Below are positions 1 to 8,898 of a DNA stretch of 64,000 nt, in pieces (position 1 is the first letter of the stretch; each line of letters starts with the position of its first letter). The notes beneath the pieces were generated by a model that was given only the letters and a program-made list of their open reading frames with translations, ran no database searches and was not told the DNA's origin. The stretch is from Clostridiales bacterium. Its GTDB lineage: Bacteria; Bacillota; Clostridia; Oscillospirales; Oscillospiraceae. The position numbers were made by a program, and so were the translations under genes. The stretch is taken from the NCBI GenBank assembly GCA_022775085.1, contig JALFJQ010000028.1, positions 1 to 64,000 on the forward strand, given 5' to 3'.

Positions 1-68
1 ATGGGAACTTTAGTTCTCAATTCGTGTCGAATTATAGCACGAGCATAACTCGATGTCAATACAAAATT

Positions 69-82
69 CAAACGAATGTTTG
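69..82. promoter_or_regulatory. Inverted repeat, possible operator for the downstream HTH gene
   Basis: CAAAC and GTTTG arms are separated by GAAT, 25 bases before the start codon of the HTH gene. The layout suits self-repression. It resembles a Gram-positive LexA box (CGAAC-N4-GTTCG) only loosely, with a mismatch in each arm, so no SOS role is claimed. Confidence 0.35.
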
Positions 83-106
83 ACTAAATAGGAAAGGAGC
101 GTTATA

Positions 107-457
107 ATGGATTTTGCAGAAAGGCTGATTCAGTACAGAGAAGCACACAATCTTACTCAGGAGGCACTTGCGGAACGGTTGGGTATTTCAAGGAGAATGC
201 TCTATAAGTATGAAGCAGGCATCAGCGTTCCGCGAGCATCCACGCTGAAAAAAATCTGCGATGAACTGCATATCTCCAGCGATGCGATGTTAGGGGAAGA
301 AATGCAGCAGCCGGACCCCAAGCAGGAAATTGATAAGGTGGTACATGATGTATCGGCGCTTTTTGCCGGCGGTGTTCTTCCCGAAGAAGATAAGGATGCA
401 CTGATGCACGCAATTCTGGACGCGTATGCAAAGTCCAAAACTGCTAGGCATCAATAA
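107..457 (+). CDS. XRE-family HTH transcriptional regulator
   Basis: This is a 116-residue protein. Residues 1-65 form a Cro/C1-type helix-turn-helix (LTQEALAERLGISRRMLYKYEAG is the recognisable core) that binds DNA. The remaining 50 residues are acidic and unassigned; they may serve in dimerisation. The start has a good AAGGAG ribosome site seven bases upstream. No partner gene follows; a strong hairpin and a truncated tRNA come next, so the gene stands at the edge of an accessory segment. Its target is unknown. Phage-type or mobile-element repressors have this size, but nothing in the sequence proves that origin. Confidence 0.85.
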   Translation: MDFAERLIQYREAHNLTQEALAERLGISRRMLYKYEAGISVPRASTLKKICDELHISSDAMLGEEMQQPDPKQEIDKVVHDVSALFAGGVLPEEDKDALMHAILDAYAKSKTARHQ

Positions 458-482
458 ATTGTCAGAATCCATAGAAAACGCA

Positions 483-523
483 ATCCGCCACTCCAAAGAA
501 TTCTTTGAAAGTGGCGGATTGCC
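483..523 (+). terminator. Long inverted repeat after the HTH gene
   Basis: Arms CAATCCGCCACT and AGTGGCGGATTG enclose the palindrome CAAAGAATTCTTTG, giving a nearly perfect 40-base hairpin. There is no T tract directly after it, so it could be a terminator, a small repeat or a binding site. Confidence 0.5.
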
Positions 524-568
524 TCACACTATTCAAACTTACCAGAACGACTCAAATTTTTTTGAGCC

Positions 569-591
569 AAAAAGTTCTAGTAAGGACTTTT

Positions 592-592
<1 letters not shown>
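569..592 (-). terminator. Terminator of the truncated tRNA-Ala
   Basis: Read on the minus strand, AAAAAGTCC pairs with GAACTTTTT directly after the CCA end. The intact tRNA-Tyr in this window has the same kind of terminator. Confidence 0.6.
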
Positions 593-652
<60 letters not shown>

Positions 653-666
653 GTAAAACAGTTACA

Positions 667-705
667 CACCCCCAGATGGGAACGATTACTTACCGTCTGG
701 GGGTA
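667..705. terminator. Hairpin, probably a bidirectional terminator
   Basis: ACCCCCAGATGG pairs with CCGTCTGGGGGT and is followed by ATTTTG. It lies between the tRNA fragment and the sugar operon that ends at 955. Confidence 0.55.
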
Positions 706-709
706 TTTT

Positions 710-954
710 GATGGGATGTGGATTGCTAAGGTGACAAGTAACAGATTGCGTTATCGTTCGTATTACCTGTGTATTATTCCCCTGTGCTGCCCATGCGCTC
801 CATAGAACACCCTTACCTAAGAAAATTTCCTTGCCTTAGGAGTTTGGAGTCAGGCCTTCCTCAGCTCAAATACCTTCAATTACAGCAGAAAACGCTATCA
901 CAGGCAACGATAAGGCCATAATTCAGTATTTATCAATGGTTATTTTGAAGAAGT
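710..954. other. Non-coding stretch downstream of the sugar operon
   Basis: I see no gene, tRNA or strong terminator here. A short imperfect inverted repeat around CCTAAG...CTTAGG (about 818-841) is the only structure noted. Confidence 0.4.
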
Positions 955-1593
955 TTAAGAGATATATGCAAGGAGATCGGCAAATCGGCTTAAGATAAAG
1001 TCCCCGCAGCCTCTACCTGCAGCATCGCCTACAGTAGCAGCTTTCATTCCGCCAGCATGAGCCGCTTCCACACCGGAAACGGCATCTTCCACCACCAGAC
1101 AATCCGATGGTGTCAGGCCGAGGTATTCAGCGGCCTTCAGGAACACCTCGGGATCGGGTTTCGACCTTGAAATATTTGTTCCGTCGGAGACAGCATCAAA
1201 ATAGTCAGACAATCCAATGCGCTGAAGAATGAATTTTGCGTTTTTCGACGATGAGCCGACAGCGAGCTTGAGACCCCTTGCTCGCAGAGCGTCTAACGTA
1301 GAGCGGACTTCCTGGCTCAGATCAGCAGGGGACATCTGGGTAAGAAGCTCGCGGTAATATTCGTTCTTCCAGTCAGCATAAGCAATCTTTTCACTGTCGG
1401 TATAATGCTTGCCGCCGAGTTCTTCCAGAATATTCATACAGGCCATCCTGCTGACACCGCGGAAACGGCTGTTCACCTCTCTGCTGAATGGAATGCCAAG
1501 CCTGTCTGCCAGAGCCTGCCAGCCAAGATAGTGTTGTTCATCTGTCGATACGATTACGCCGTCCAGATCAAAAATGATTCCCCTAAATCCCAT
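955..1593 (-). CDS. pgmB: Beta-phosphoglucomutase
   Basis: This HAD-superfamily enzyme converts beta-D-glucose 1-phosphate to glucose 6-phosphate in the cytoplasm. The catalytic FDLDGV motif (Asp9 nucleophile, Asp11 acid/base) opens the protein. A helical cap follows, then GSSSKN (motif II), KPDP (motif III) and VVEDAVSG (motif IV), all in order. I use the ATG at 1593 (212 residues) because AGGAGG lies seven bases upstream. An in-frame ATG six bases earlier and a TTG further up are too close to, or upstream of, that site. The ribosome site lies inside the end of the phosphorylase gene. Its substrate is exactly the product of the GH65 phosphorylase upstream, so the two form one pathway. Confidence 0.93.
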   Translation of the reverse strand: MGFRGIIFDLDGVIVSTDEQHYLGWQALADRLGIPFSREVNSRFRGVSRMACMNILEELGGKHYTDSEKIAYADWKNEYYRELLTQMSPADLSQEVRSTLDALRARGLKLAVGSSSKNAKFILQRIGLSDYFDAVSDGTNISRSKPDPEVFLKAAEYLGLTPSDCLVVEDAVSGVEAAHAGGMKAATVGDAAGRGCGDFILSRFADLLAYIS

Positions 1594-1595
1594 GG

Positions 1596-3887
1596 TCATC
1601 CCTCCTGCCAAGCCTGCACATATTCACTCGCTTTCCTATCCAAAACAATGCTTGTTCCTGGAAGTAGTATTGTTACAGGCACATCATTCAGCAAAGAGAT
1701 GCAATACCCTGTTTTATGCACAGAGAGTTCCAGACTGCTCCCTCTGTACTGCATCTGAAACCGATATCCACTCCACGCCGCAGGAAGATACGGCGCCATG
1801 TGAAGGCCGTCCTCCTGAATGCGTACGCCGGCAAATCCATTTACGATTACCATATAGCTGCCGCCCATATTCGCCGTATGTATCCCATCGCCGGTATTGC
1901 CGTGCTTATTTTGCAGATCCAGTGTGATACTGCTTCCAAAATAATTCCATGCCTTTTCCTTTTCACCCAAGCTGGAGGCAACAATACTAAAAATGCAGGT
2001 AGACAGGGAAGAATCGTGGGTCGTAATGGGTTCATAGTAAGCAAAAGAACGGGCCACTGTTTCCCTGTCCTCCAGGCCGTCAAATAGGTAATATGCCAGA
2101 ACGGTATCCGCCTGCTTACAGACCTGATGGCGGTAGAGGACAAGAGGATGGTAGTGCAGAAGCAGAGGGAAGTTTTCCTTGGGCGTGTTTTTTAGATCCC
2201 AAATTGGTTTTTGCAGGAAAGAATCATCTTGAGGATTAATACCCAGCTTTTCGTTGTATGGAAGATACATGGCGTCCGCCGCGCGCTGGAATTCGTCTAG
2301 CTCCGCATCCCTCAGCGCCAGTTTGTCGGCTAATGCTTGGAATGCGTCCATCTTCCGCAGAATATTTGCTGCCTTGACCGCCCAGTTCAAGTTATACTTA
2401 GCACATGCATTCGTATAATAGTTATTGTTTACAATACATGTATACTCATCCGGGCCGGTCACATCGTTGATCATAAACTTTCCATCATTCCAGTTTCCAA
2501 CGTCGCACCATAGTCTGGCCGTCTCGATCAGGATTTCAGCACCCTCCTTGATCAGATATTCGGTATCACCTGTAGCCAGATAATACTTCACAGCCGCATA
2601 TGCGATATCACCGGTAATATGATATTGTGCTGTTCCAGACGGGAAGTATCCGGAACATTCTTTTCCGTGAATCGTTCTCCACGGAAACAGTGCACCTCTC
2701 TGGTGACCAACGAGTTTCGCATTTTCTCTGGCTGCATCCAGAGTGGAATAGCGGAAATTCAGCAATCCACGGGCAAGCGCTGGATTCGTCAAAACAAAGA
2801 ACGGCAGGATATAGATATCTGTATCCCAAAAATAATGCCCCTCGTATCCTTCTCCAGACAATCCTTTTGCAGCAATACCACATTTGCCGTCACTGCCGCA
2901 GGACTGCAATAGCTGATACATGTTGAAAGCGATTGCCAAATTGCTTTCGTCATCTTCATCGATCTCCATATTGGCGCATTTCCAGAATTCTGACAGATAT
3001 TCCCTCTGTTGCTGATACAGAGCGTCCAGTTTTCCATACACGCTTTCTATTTCTTTCTGGGCATCCTGCAGACAATTATCGCTTCTTATAGAGTCTTGAA
3101 TTACAGCATACTTTTCTACCAGCAGTGTTTCACCCGGGTGCAGCCGGCAAGTATAGTTGGTATCGTAGCAATGTGCATCTGCGCTATATGTTACAAGCGA
3201 CGATCCCGGTTTTGAAAAACGGTGCGCCACAGCCGTACAAAGTTCCAAATTACTCTTTGTAGTGTGTGTAACCAGATAGGATACACCGTTTTCCAGAATA
3301 TTTGCCTGGGGACGCAAATAGGCGCGGCCTTCCGCGGCAAGCCGTGGGTCTGACGGATTGGCATAGTTTGCAACAATACCGCTGTGTTTTGAGGAAACCG
3401 TTAATTCACCGTCGAAGTTAAGCGATGTGACCTTACACGCAATGGTAAAAACAGACTTATGGGTAAAGCTAGCCATGCGGCAGAATTGAATCTGAACTTC
3501 ATGCCCGTGGGGAGAGCTCCACTGCATACTGCGTGTTGTCGTTCCCGCCTCCATATCAAGTGTTCGAATCAAGTTAGTGATTTCGCCCGAAAACAGGGAA
3601 AACGTTTCTCCATCAAATGACAAGTGCATAGTCTGTACATCGGCAACATTTACCATCGTTTCTTTTTCTTCGACAAGATTGCACAGACTCTCCGCTTGCT
3701 TCATTGGAATCACATCATAAAAGCCATTGACATAGGTACCGCGCATCGTGTTATATTCCTGCGGAACACCTTCCTCAAGTGTGCCGCGGACTCCAATATA
3801 GCCGTTCGCGTTATGAAACAAAGTTTCATGCAGCATCATTGTCTTTTCATCTAGAGGAAAGTCTTCAACACTATATACTTTATTCAC
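1596..3887 (-). CDS. GH65 disaccharide phosphorylase (maltose, kojibiose or trehalose type)
   Basis: This 763-residue inverting phosphorylase splits an alpha-linked glucose disaccharide with phosphate, giving glucose and beta-glucose 1-phosphate. The family layout is complete: an N-terminal beta-sandwich (about 1-270), an (alpha/alpha)6 barrel with FWDTDIY and the general-acid Glu in GPDEY (about residue 479), and a C-terminal beta domain. The length is normal for GH65. The sugar linkage cannot be read from sequence by eye. It sits between two ABC permeases and pgmB and is surely co-transcribed with them. There is no signal peptide, so it acts on the imported sugar. AAAGGTGAG precedes the start by about ten bases. 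Confidence 0.93.
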   Translation of the reverse strand: MNKVYSVEDFPLDEKTMMLHETLFHNANGYIGVRGTLEEGVPQEYNTMRGTYVNGFYDVIPMKQAESLCNLVEEKETMVNVADVQTMHLSFDGETFSLFSGEITNLIRTLDMEAGTTTRSMQWSSPHGHEVQIQFCRMASFTHKSVFTIACKVTSLNFDGELTVSSKHSGIVANYANPSDPRLAAEGRAYLRPQANILENGVSYLVTHTTKSNLELCTAVAHRFSKPGSSLVTYSADAHCYDTNYTCRLHPGETLLVEKYAVIQDSIRSDNCLQDAQKEIESVYGKLDALYQQQREYLSEFWKCANMEIDEDDESNLAIAFNMYQLLQSCGSDGKCGIAAKGLSGEGYEGHYFWDTDIYILPFFVLTNPALARGLLNFRYSTLDAARENAKLVGHQRGALFPWRTIHGKECSGYFPSGTAQYHITGDIAYAAVKYYLATGDTEYLIKEGAEILIETARLWCDVGNWNDGKFMINDVTGPDEYTCIVNNNYYTNACAKYNLNWAVKAANILRKMDAFQALADKLALRDAELDEFQRAADAMYLPYNEKLGINPQDDSFLQKPIWDLKNTPKENFPLLLHYHPLVLYRHQVCKQADTVLAYYLFDGLEDRETVARSFAYYEPITTHDSSLSTCIFSIVASSLGEKEKAWNYFGSSITLDLQNKHGNTGDGIHTANMGGSYMVIVNGFAGVRIQEDGLHMAPYLPAAWSGYRFQMQYRGSSLELSVHKTGYCISLLNDVPVTILLPGTSIVLDRKASEYVQAWQEG

Positions 3888-3933
3888 TAATTCTCACCTT
3901 TTATAATGATTCTGATTGTGATTCTCCTGCTTA

Positions 3934-4782
3934 TCATCCCTTAACCGCGCCAGCTGCTACGCCCTTGACAATATGCTTCTGAGCGCACAGATAGAAGACA
4001 ACCACGGGAATGATGGTCAGCATCAGCGCAGCCATTGCCATATTCCATTCGATGGTGTACTGACCGAAGAAAATCTGCGTTCCAATGGGAATTGTCCGGT
4101 TGCTTGCACTCTTCAATGTCAAGCTGGGAAGCAGGTAGTCGTTCCAAATCCAAATCACATCAAGGATCACCAATGTGATTATCGTAGGCTTCATCAGCGG
4201 AAACACCACACGCCAGAACAGCTGCCATGTGTTGCAGCCATCAATGATTGCTGCTTCTTCCAAAGTGCGCGGGAGCGAGCCTTTCACAAACCCGTAGAAC
4301 ATAAACACACCCATCCCTGCGCCAAAACCGATATACATAAAGATCAGTCCGCCAATGGTATCCTTAATCTGAATCCCCAATAGTTTTTCCAGGGAGTTCA
4401 TTTCCTGCATCAACGGCATCATTAGGGTCTGGAATGGGATCAGCATCGTCAGAATCAGCGTGTAGTAAATCGCCTTGCTGAGCTTTCCGTCAGAGCGAGC
4501 CATCATCCATGCAGCCATCGCACACAACACCACGATAATTGCGACACTGACAATGGTAATCACAAGGGAAACCCCAAACGCTCGCAGAAAATTCATTTTC
4601 TCCATTGCGCCGCTATAATATTCAAGGCTAAACTTTACCGGCATTCCAAGCGGGTTAACGTACATTTCGTCGCGAGACTTGAAAGAGTTTGCCAGAATAA
4701 TGTAAATTGGAGACAGCCAAATCAGGCTGAGGCAAACCAATAGAACACTCGAAAGTGTTGATTTCGCTTTTTTCATCAACAT
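3934..4782 (-). CDS. Carbohydrate ABC transporter permease, MalG type
   Basis: This 282-residue inner-membrane protein has about six transmembrane helices. It carries the EAA loop (EEAAIIDGCNTWQLFWRVVFPLMKP), which docks to the ATPase, and belongs to the CUT1 family. With the MalF-type partner it forms the channel of a di- or oligosaccharide importer. The start overlaps the end of the upstream permease gene by seven bases, which suggests translational coupling. A second in-frame ATG two codons on is equally plausible. No ATPase gene is present in the cluster, so a shared MsmK/MsiK-type ATPase elsewhere is the likely energy source. Confidence 0.92.
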   Translation of the reverse strand: MLMKKAKSTLSSVLLVCLSLIWLSPIYIILANSFKSRDEMYVNPLGMPVKFSLEYYSGAMEKMNFLRAFGVSLVITIVSVAIIVVLCAMAAWMMARSDGKLSKAIYYTLILTMLIPFQTLMMPLMQEMNSLEKLLGIQIKDTIGGLIFMYIGFGAGMGVFMFYGFVKGSLPRTLEEAAIIDGCNTWQLFWRVVFPLMKPTIITLVILDVIWIWNDYLLPSLTLKSASNRTIPIGTQIFFGQYTIEWNMAMAALMLTIIPVVVFYLCAQKHIVKGVAAGAVKG

Positions 4783-5645
4783 TCAACCTCCTTGTTACTG
4801 GTCATCCTCACCTGGAAAAATGTAATCAGCGCTACCAGGAAGAAAAATACAACTGCTTTTGCCTGTCCCAAGCCGAAATTACTCTTCACAAAAATCTCAT
4901 TATAGATATTCATTGAAATCATTTCTGTGGCATTTGCTGGACCGCCACCAGTCAACGATACATTGACATCATAAATCTTAAAGCAATTGGAAAGCGTCAG
5001 GAACAAGCAGATCGTGATGGACGGCATCAAAAGCGGCAGCTTAATGGAAATCAGATTCCTCCATCCACTGGCTCCATCGATCTGCGCAGCTTCCAGGACA
5101 TCGCCTGAAATCGCTTCCAGACCCGCAATATAAATAATCATCATATAACCTGCCATTTGCCAAGTGGCTACTACGATCATGGCATATAAGGCATACTGCT
5201 TATTAGACAGCCAGTTGAAAAAGAGTGTTGAATTGTTGGTAGCGTTTGCAACCAAGGACATGCCATAACCCAAAATGTAATTCCATACATAACCAAGAAT
5301 CAGTCCGCCAATGAGATATGGCATAAACAACATCGCTCTGCCAGCATTGCGTGCCTTTATTCTTGACGTCGTCCATAATGCAAAGGCCAGTGCCAATGTA
5401 TTAACAATCGCCACAGTTACCACCGTAAATAAAGTGGTTCGGACCAAGGAGTCAATAAAACGTTTATCGGAAAAAACCGCCATGTAATTCTGAAAGCCAA
5501 CGAAGACTTTCGCTGTTTTGGCCATACCATTCCAGGATACAAAGGAGTATCCAATACCCTGTAAGAACGGCACCACAACGGTAAGTAAAAACGGTATCAT
5601 AAGCGGTACTACAAATAACGCGTACCAACCTTTTTTCATTTTCAT
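4776..5645 (-). CDS. Carbohydrate ABC transporter permease, MalF type
   Basis: This 289-residue membrane protein has six predicted helices and the CUT1 EAA loop EAAQIDGASGWRNLISIKLPLLMP. It pairs with the MalG-type protein that follows. It lies about 75 bases after the binding-protein gene and overlaps the next permease, the standard order binding protein-MalF-MalG. The N-terminus (MKMKKGWYALFVVPLMIPFLL) leads straight into the first membrane segment, as usual. Confidence 0.92.
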   Translation of the reverse strand: MKMKKGWYALFVVPLMIPFLLTVVVPFLQGIGYSFVSWNGMAKTAKVFVGFQNYMAVFSDKRFIDSLVRTTLFTVVTVAIVNTLALAFALWTTSRIKARNAGRAMLFMPYLIGGLILGYVWNYILGYGMSLVANATNNSTLFFNWLSNKQYALYAMIVVATWQMAGYMMIIYIAGLEAISGDVLEAAQIDGASGWRNLISIKLPLLMPSITICLFLTLSNCFKIYDVNVSLTGGGPANATEMISMNIYNEIFVKSNFGLGQAKAVVFFFLVALITFFQVRMTSNKEVEC

Positions 5646-5719
5646 GGGTCATCCTCCAAACTTGTTGGCAATCTTTACAAAACCCGCTGCCCCATACAGG
5701 GCAGCGGATCAAAAACGCT

Positions 5720-6997
5720 TTACGCCCCTGCTGCTGCAACAAACGCCGCATTCAGCGCTTCAAGGTATTCTGTCCCTGTCATACTAGAAGTGAAGAATTC
5801 CTGCGTAATCGGAGCTAGATCGGTGCTGATGATGCCTGCAGGCCATTCCGTATTGAATGTCCAGGGCAGGATATTGCCTTCTGCAACTGCCTCTGCGACG
5901 GCGGTAGACAGGGGATCCAGACTCTTGGACTCCATGCTATCAACAACAGGAATGAAACCGAACTCATCCATCATATAGTGGGTGCCAGTCTCACTGGTAT
6001 ACAGCCACGTTAGGAAATCCATGGCTAGCTTCTGCTCTTCCGCAGTCGCGTCAGCATTGACACACCACACACTGGCAACACCGACACAAATTTTGGAATT
6101 TCCATTAATAGGCAGACCTGTAATGCCCATATCAAACTTGGGATCATAGGCAGACATAACACCGTAAGCCCAGTTGCCCTGATGAATCATTGCAGTCTTA
6201 CTTGTGGCAAAATCACCACAGTTCGTGTCATAGGTAACCTCGATGGGATTGGTTTGATGCTCACGGATGGCGGACAGGATCTGCGCATATTGCTGGAACT
6301 CCGGTACATCCGCCAATTTCACTTCACCGCTGTAAACCTTCTGGCAGAATGCTTTCGGATCCTCCTGTAATGCAAAGGGGAAGTTCAGCATATGTCCGGC
6401 AAGGAAATAGTCCTCCTGAGACAATCCCAGCGTGTCAATGCCATTTGCCGAATTCTCAGCAATCATCGAAACCAGTGCATCCGTATCAGTCATCTTGGAA
6501 ATGTCGACCATAGTGCCATTATAAACCAGGCCAAAGCCCTCAACAGTCATAGGGATACCGACGGTTTTGCCATCCCGCACAGCCAGCAAAGATTCCTGAA
6601 TATTGCCGAGAAAGCTCAGTTTTCCAAGGTCAGCCAAATAATCTTTTACCTCATTGATTTCGGAATCGGAGTTCAGAGTGAACACGGTGGGCCCGGACTC
6701 ACTGGAAAGGCTGGTTTTCAGATTAGTGTAGTATTCGTCACCAGCCTGGGCCCAAACTTCAACTTCAACCCCCGTCTCAGCCGTGTAAGCCTTGGCCATC
6801 TGCTGAAGCTGTTCTGCAATCTCAGCTTTCTGCTGGAAGAGCGTGATCTTACTTGCGGGTACGGGCTGTTCCGCCGAGGTGTTTTTGTCAGAGCTTCCTG
6901 GTGTGGGCTGGCTGCTGCTGTTTCCGCATGCTGCAAAGCAGGTCATCATTATGCACAAGCTAAGAAGTAATGACAGCAGTTTGACGTGTTTTTTCAT
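5720..6997 (-). CDS. Sugar-binding lipoprotein of an ABC importer
   Basis: This is a 425-residue extracellular solute-binding protein, family 1. The N-terminus has a lysine-rich start, a hydrophobic stretch and a lipobox ending F-A-A-C, so Cys24 would be lipidated and anchor it to the outer face of the membrane. A Ser/Thr/Pro-rich linker follows, then the two-lobe fold with FTLNSDSEI and NWAYGVMSAY in the expected places. It is the first gene of the phosphorylase operon and should determine which disaccharide enters. GAGGAGG precedes the start. A sigma-A promoter and a LacI-type operator candidate lie upstream. Confidence 0.92.
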   Translation of the reverse strand: MKKHVKLLSLLLSLCIMMTCFAACGNSSSQPTPGSSDKNTSAEQPVPASKITLFQQKAEIAEQLQQMAKAYTAETGVEVEVWAQAGDEYYTNLKTSLSSESGPTVFTLNSDSEINEVKDYLADLGKLSFLGNIQESLLAVRDGKTVGIPMTVEGFGLVYNGTMVDISKMTDTDALVSMIAENSANGIDTLGLSQEDYFLAGHMLNFPFALQEDPKAFCQKVYSGEVKLADVPEFQQYAQILSAIREHQTNPIEVTYDTNCGDFATSKTAMIHQGNWAYGVMSAYDPKFDMGITGLPINGNSKICVGVASVWCVNADATAEEQKLAMDFLTWLYTSETGTHYMMDEFGFIPVVDSMESKSLDPLSTAVAEAVAEGNILPWTFNTEWPAGIISTDLAPITQEFFTSSMTGTEYLEALNAAFVAAAGA

Positions 6998-7028
6998 TTC
7001 TGAGTTCCTCCTCGTTTTTTAATAAAAC

Positions 7029-7042
7029 AGGTTTACTAACCT
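7029..7042. promoter_or_regulatory. Candidate LacI-family operator
   Basis: AGGTT-N4-AACCT inverted repeat with core TTTACTAA. It lies about ten bases downstream of the expected transcription start of the sugar operon, where a bound repressor would block transcription. TTTACTAA-like stretches recur next to the regulator's own promoter (about 8289-8317), consistent with self-regulation. Confidence 0.55.
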
Positions 7043-7057
7043 CCTGCTTTCGAAGCT

Positions 7058-7086
7058 ATCATATACTTTTCGCAAAAAGATGTCAA
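7058..7086 (-). promoter_or_regulatory. Sigma-A promoter of the sugar import operon
   Basis: Minus strand: -35 TTGACA, 17-base spacer, -10 TATGAT. It drives the binding protein and the four genes behind it. Confidence 0.8.
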
Positions 7087-7122
7087 GCGCCCCGGTTTAT
7101 GTTCTATTTTTTGAATAATTAA

Positions 7123-7162
7123 ATGCGGCTTCTTCTGAGCAATTGCACAGAAAAAGCCGCAT
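7123..7162 (-). terminator. Terminator of the LacI-type regulator
   Basis: ATGCGGCTT and AAGCCGCAT arms form a long stem, followed on the minus strand by TTTAATTATT. It separates the regulator from the operon it probably controls. Confidence 0.7.
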
Positions 7163-7260
7163 CTTTAGTAAATTATTTAGTTATCAAAAAGTAAAATATA
7201 AGAATTTTATCTCTTTATACTCATTAAATTTTACTATTGTGCTTCTCGCTAACGAAATGG

Positions 7261-8241
7261 CTACCGTTCTCTCCTCGGTGGTCTGCCGAGTACGGAATCC
7301 CGCCATTTTACAGTTGCTGTAATTCTGAATGTGCTGTAATCGGTCTCCCCGTTTAGAAGTGCGATTAGATACTGGGCAGCCAAATATCCCCTTTCATAGT
7401 TTGGAATCGCAACCGTTGTCAATCCGATATCTGCCGCAAGCTGCGTATCATCAAAACCTGTTATTGCAATATCCTGCGGTACACGTATCCCTTCTTCCCG
7501 AAATGCCCTCATAGCGCCGATTGCCATATTATCATTGGCACACACTAATACTTCCGGAAGCTTCTCGGAAATCATCAACAACTTTGCCGCGCGATAGCCA
7601 CTTTTTTCGCGAAAATCCCCCAGCAAATAGTCCTCACGCTTGAATGGAATCCGATTTTTCTGTAAAACCGATGTGAACGCCTGGAATCGTTCCCGCGTAT
7701 CATCCGTATTCAACCCGGCTAAAAAAGCATAATCCCGGTACCCCTTGTCTACCAATGTCTGCACCAGTTCACACATGGGGGTATAGTTGTTCACTACAAG
7801 GCTCTTAATAAACGGCTCTTCCAGAACGCGATCCATGGCAATCACTGGATAGCCCTCGGCCGCCTTTTCCAATAACAGTTCATCCGGGCAATGCATGTCC
7901 AGCATAATACACCCGCTGGTTATTTTCTTTGTCATAAAGCGCTTACAAGATTTTGAGGTGCAAATAAGCAGATCATAGTCATTCGCATAGACATAGTCGC
8001 TGATTCCCTGGATTATTTTCAGATAGAATTGCCTGTCAAAGTCACTGAAGTTGAACAAAATCGTCCGATTGGCATTCTGCATATTATGTTTCCCGTGATG
8101 GCCCGCAGAATATCCCATTGCTTCACATAGCTCCAGAATCCGCTCTCTTGTCTCAACACTGACATTATTTTTTCCGTTCAGCACATTCGATACCGTTGCA
8201 GGTGATACATTGGCCGCTGCAGCAATTTCCTTAATACCCAT
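7261..8241 (-). CDS. LacI-family transcriptional regulator of the disaccharide operon
   Basis: This is a 326-residue regulator. Residues 1-50 are the LacI helix-turn-helix and hinge (MGIKEIAAAANVSPATVSNV). The rest is a periplasmic-binding-like sensor domain with the usual ending ITGFDDTQLA...TTVAIP. I place the start at 8241 because LacI proteins begin at this motif and AGGAG lies eight bases upstream; an earlier ATG would add 15 residues with no family match. It is transcribed in the same direction as the sugar operon, from its own promoter. It probably represses the operon until a sugar or sugar phosphate is bound. Confidence 0.9.
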   Translation of the reverse strand: MGIKEIAAAANVSPATVSNVLNGKNNVSVETRERILELCEAMGYSAGHHGKHNMQNANRTILFNFSDFDRQFYLKIIQGISDYVYANDYDLLICTSKSCKRFMTKKITSGCIMLDMHCPDELLLEKAAEGYPVIAMDRVLEEPFIKSLVVNNYTPMCELVQTLVDKGYRDYAFLAGLNTDDTRERFQAFTSVLQKNRIPFKREDYLLGDFREKSGYRAAKLLMISEKLPEVLVCANDNMAIGAMRAFREEGIRVPQDIAITGFDDTQLAADIGLTTVAIPNYERGYLAAQYLIALLNGETDYSTFRITATVKWRDSVLGRPPRRER

Positions 8242-8277
8242 GGCGAAATCTCCTAGTCTAGTATCTATTCTGTAAAC

Positions 8278-8306
8278 ATTATACACCGTTTTACTAAAAA
8301 AGCAAA
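8278..8306 (-). promoter_or_regulatory. Promoter of the LacI-type regulator
   Basis: Minus strand: -35 TTTGCT, 17-base spacer, -10 TATAAT. Copies of TTTACTAA-like sequence overlap the spacer and flank it, which would allow the regulator to bind here. Confidence 0.7.
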
Positions 8307-8543
8307 CACTTTACTATAACACCGATGTTGCTCAATCCGGGCGGTGCCATTGCTCAATTTCAGCGGAACGACTGCTCAATTCCGCCGGTCGAGGTGATCT
8401 CGAGGAGCGGTGTACGCAACAGGGGATTTCTGAACATTTCGCATGGAGATTCTTGCCAAAGAAATGAACAGCAGGAAATGATTTCTTTCGTTGCCTGCAA
8501 TGTTAATTGTCCACTTTATTTCCCTTATTGCGCGCTATACTAA

Positions 8544-8580
8544 GAGAATACTACGAGAGAATACTACGAGAGAATACTAC
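8544..8580 (+). repeat. Three tandem copies of a 13-bp unit
   Basis: GAGAATACTACGA occurs three times in a row (the last copy ends after 11 bases), directly after a TATACT hexamer and before the ImmA/IrrE fragment. It may be a regulator site or slippage product. Confidence 0.8.
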
Positions 8581-8613
8581 AATGCAAAAAAAGTTTATAA
8601 AGGGGGGCTTACC

Positions 8614-8898
8614 TTGACATTGCATAGGCTTTATCGTTTAGGAGAAGAACTGGTGGCAAATGCCAATTCCAGAGATCCGTTCCAAATAGCAGACGAAATT
8701 GGCCTGCAAATCCAAATGGTAAAGGATTTTACTGTTCTGAAAGGCGTTTACATGATTCTTCACGAAGTACCATGGGCATTCATTAACGACAACCTGGATG
8801 ACCGGATGAAACGGATGACAAGAACTTCCGAAGCTCGCTACAATAGATTTCAAAATCTGCACGGAGAACCCTGTTCGATGCAGTTAAAAACTCCTTAA
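8614..8898 (+). pseudogene. Truncated ImmA/IrrE-type metallopeptidase, N-terminal part only
   Basis: From a TTG start behind AAAGGGGGG, about 70 residues match the beginning of the ImmA/IrrE family (SRDPFQIADEIGLQIQM...LKGVYM...FINDNLDDRMKRM). Intact relatives continue into CAHELGHA, the zinc-binding HExxH helix. Here the match ends at about 8822 and the remaining codons are unrelated. Without the metal site it cannot be a protease. In mobile elements this family cleaves the repressor, so the scrap probably comes from an old element. Confidence 0.75.
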
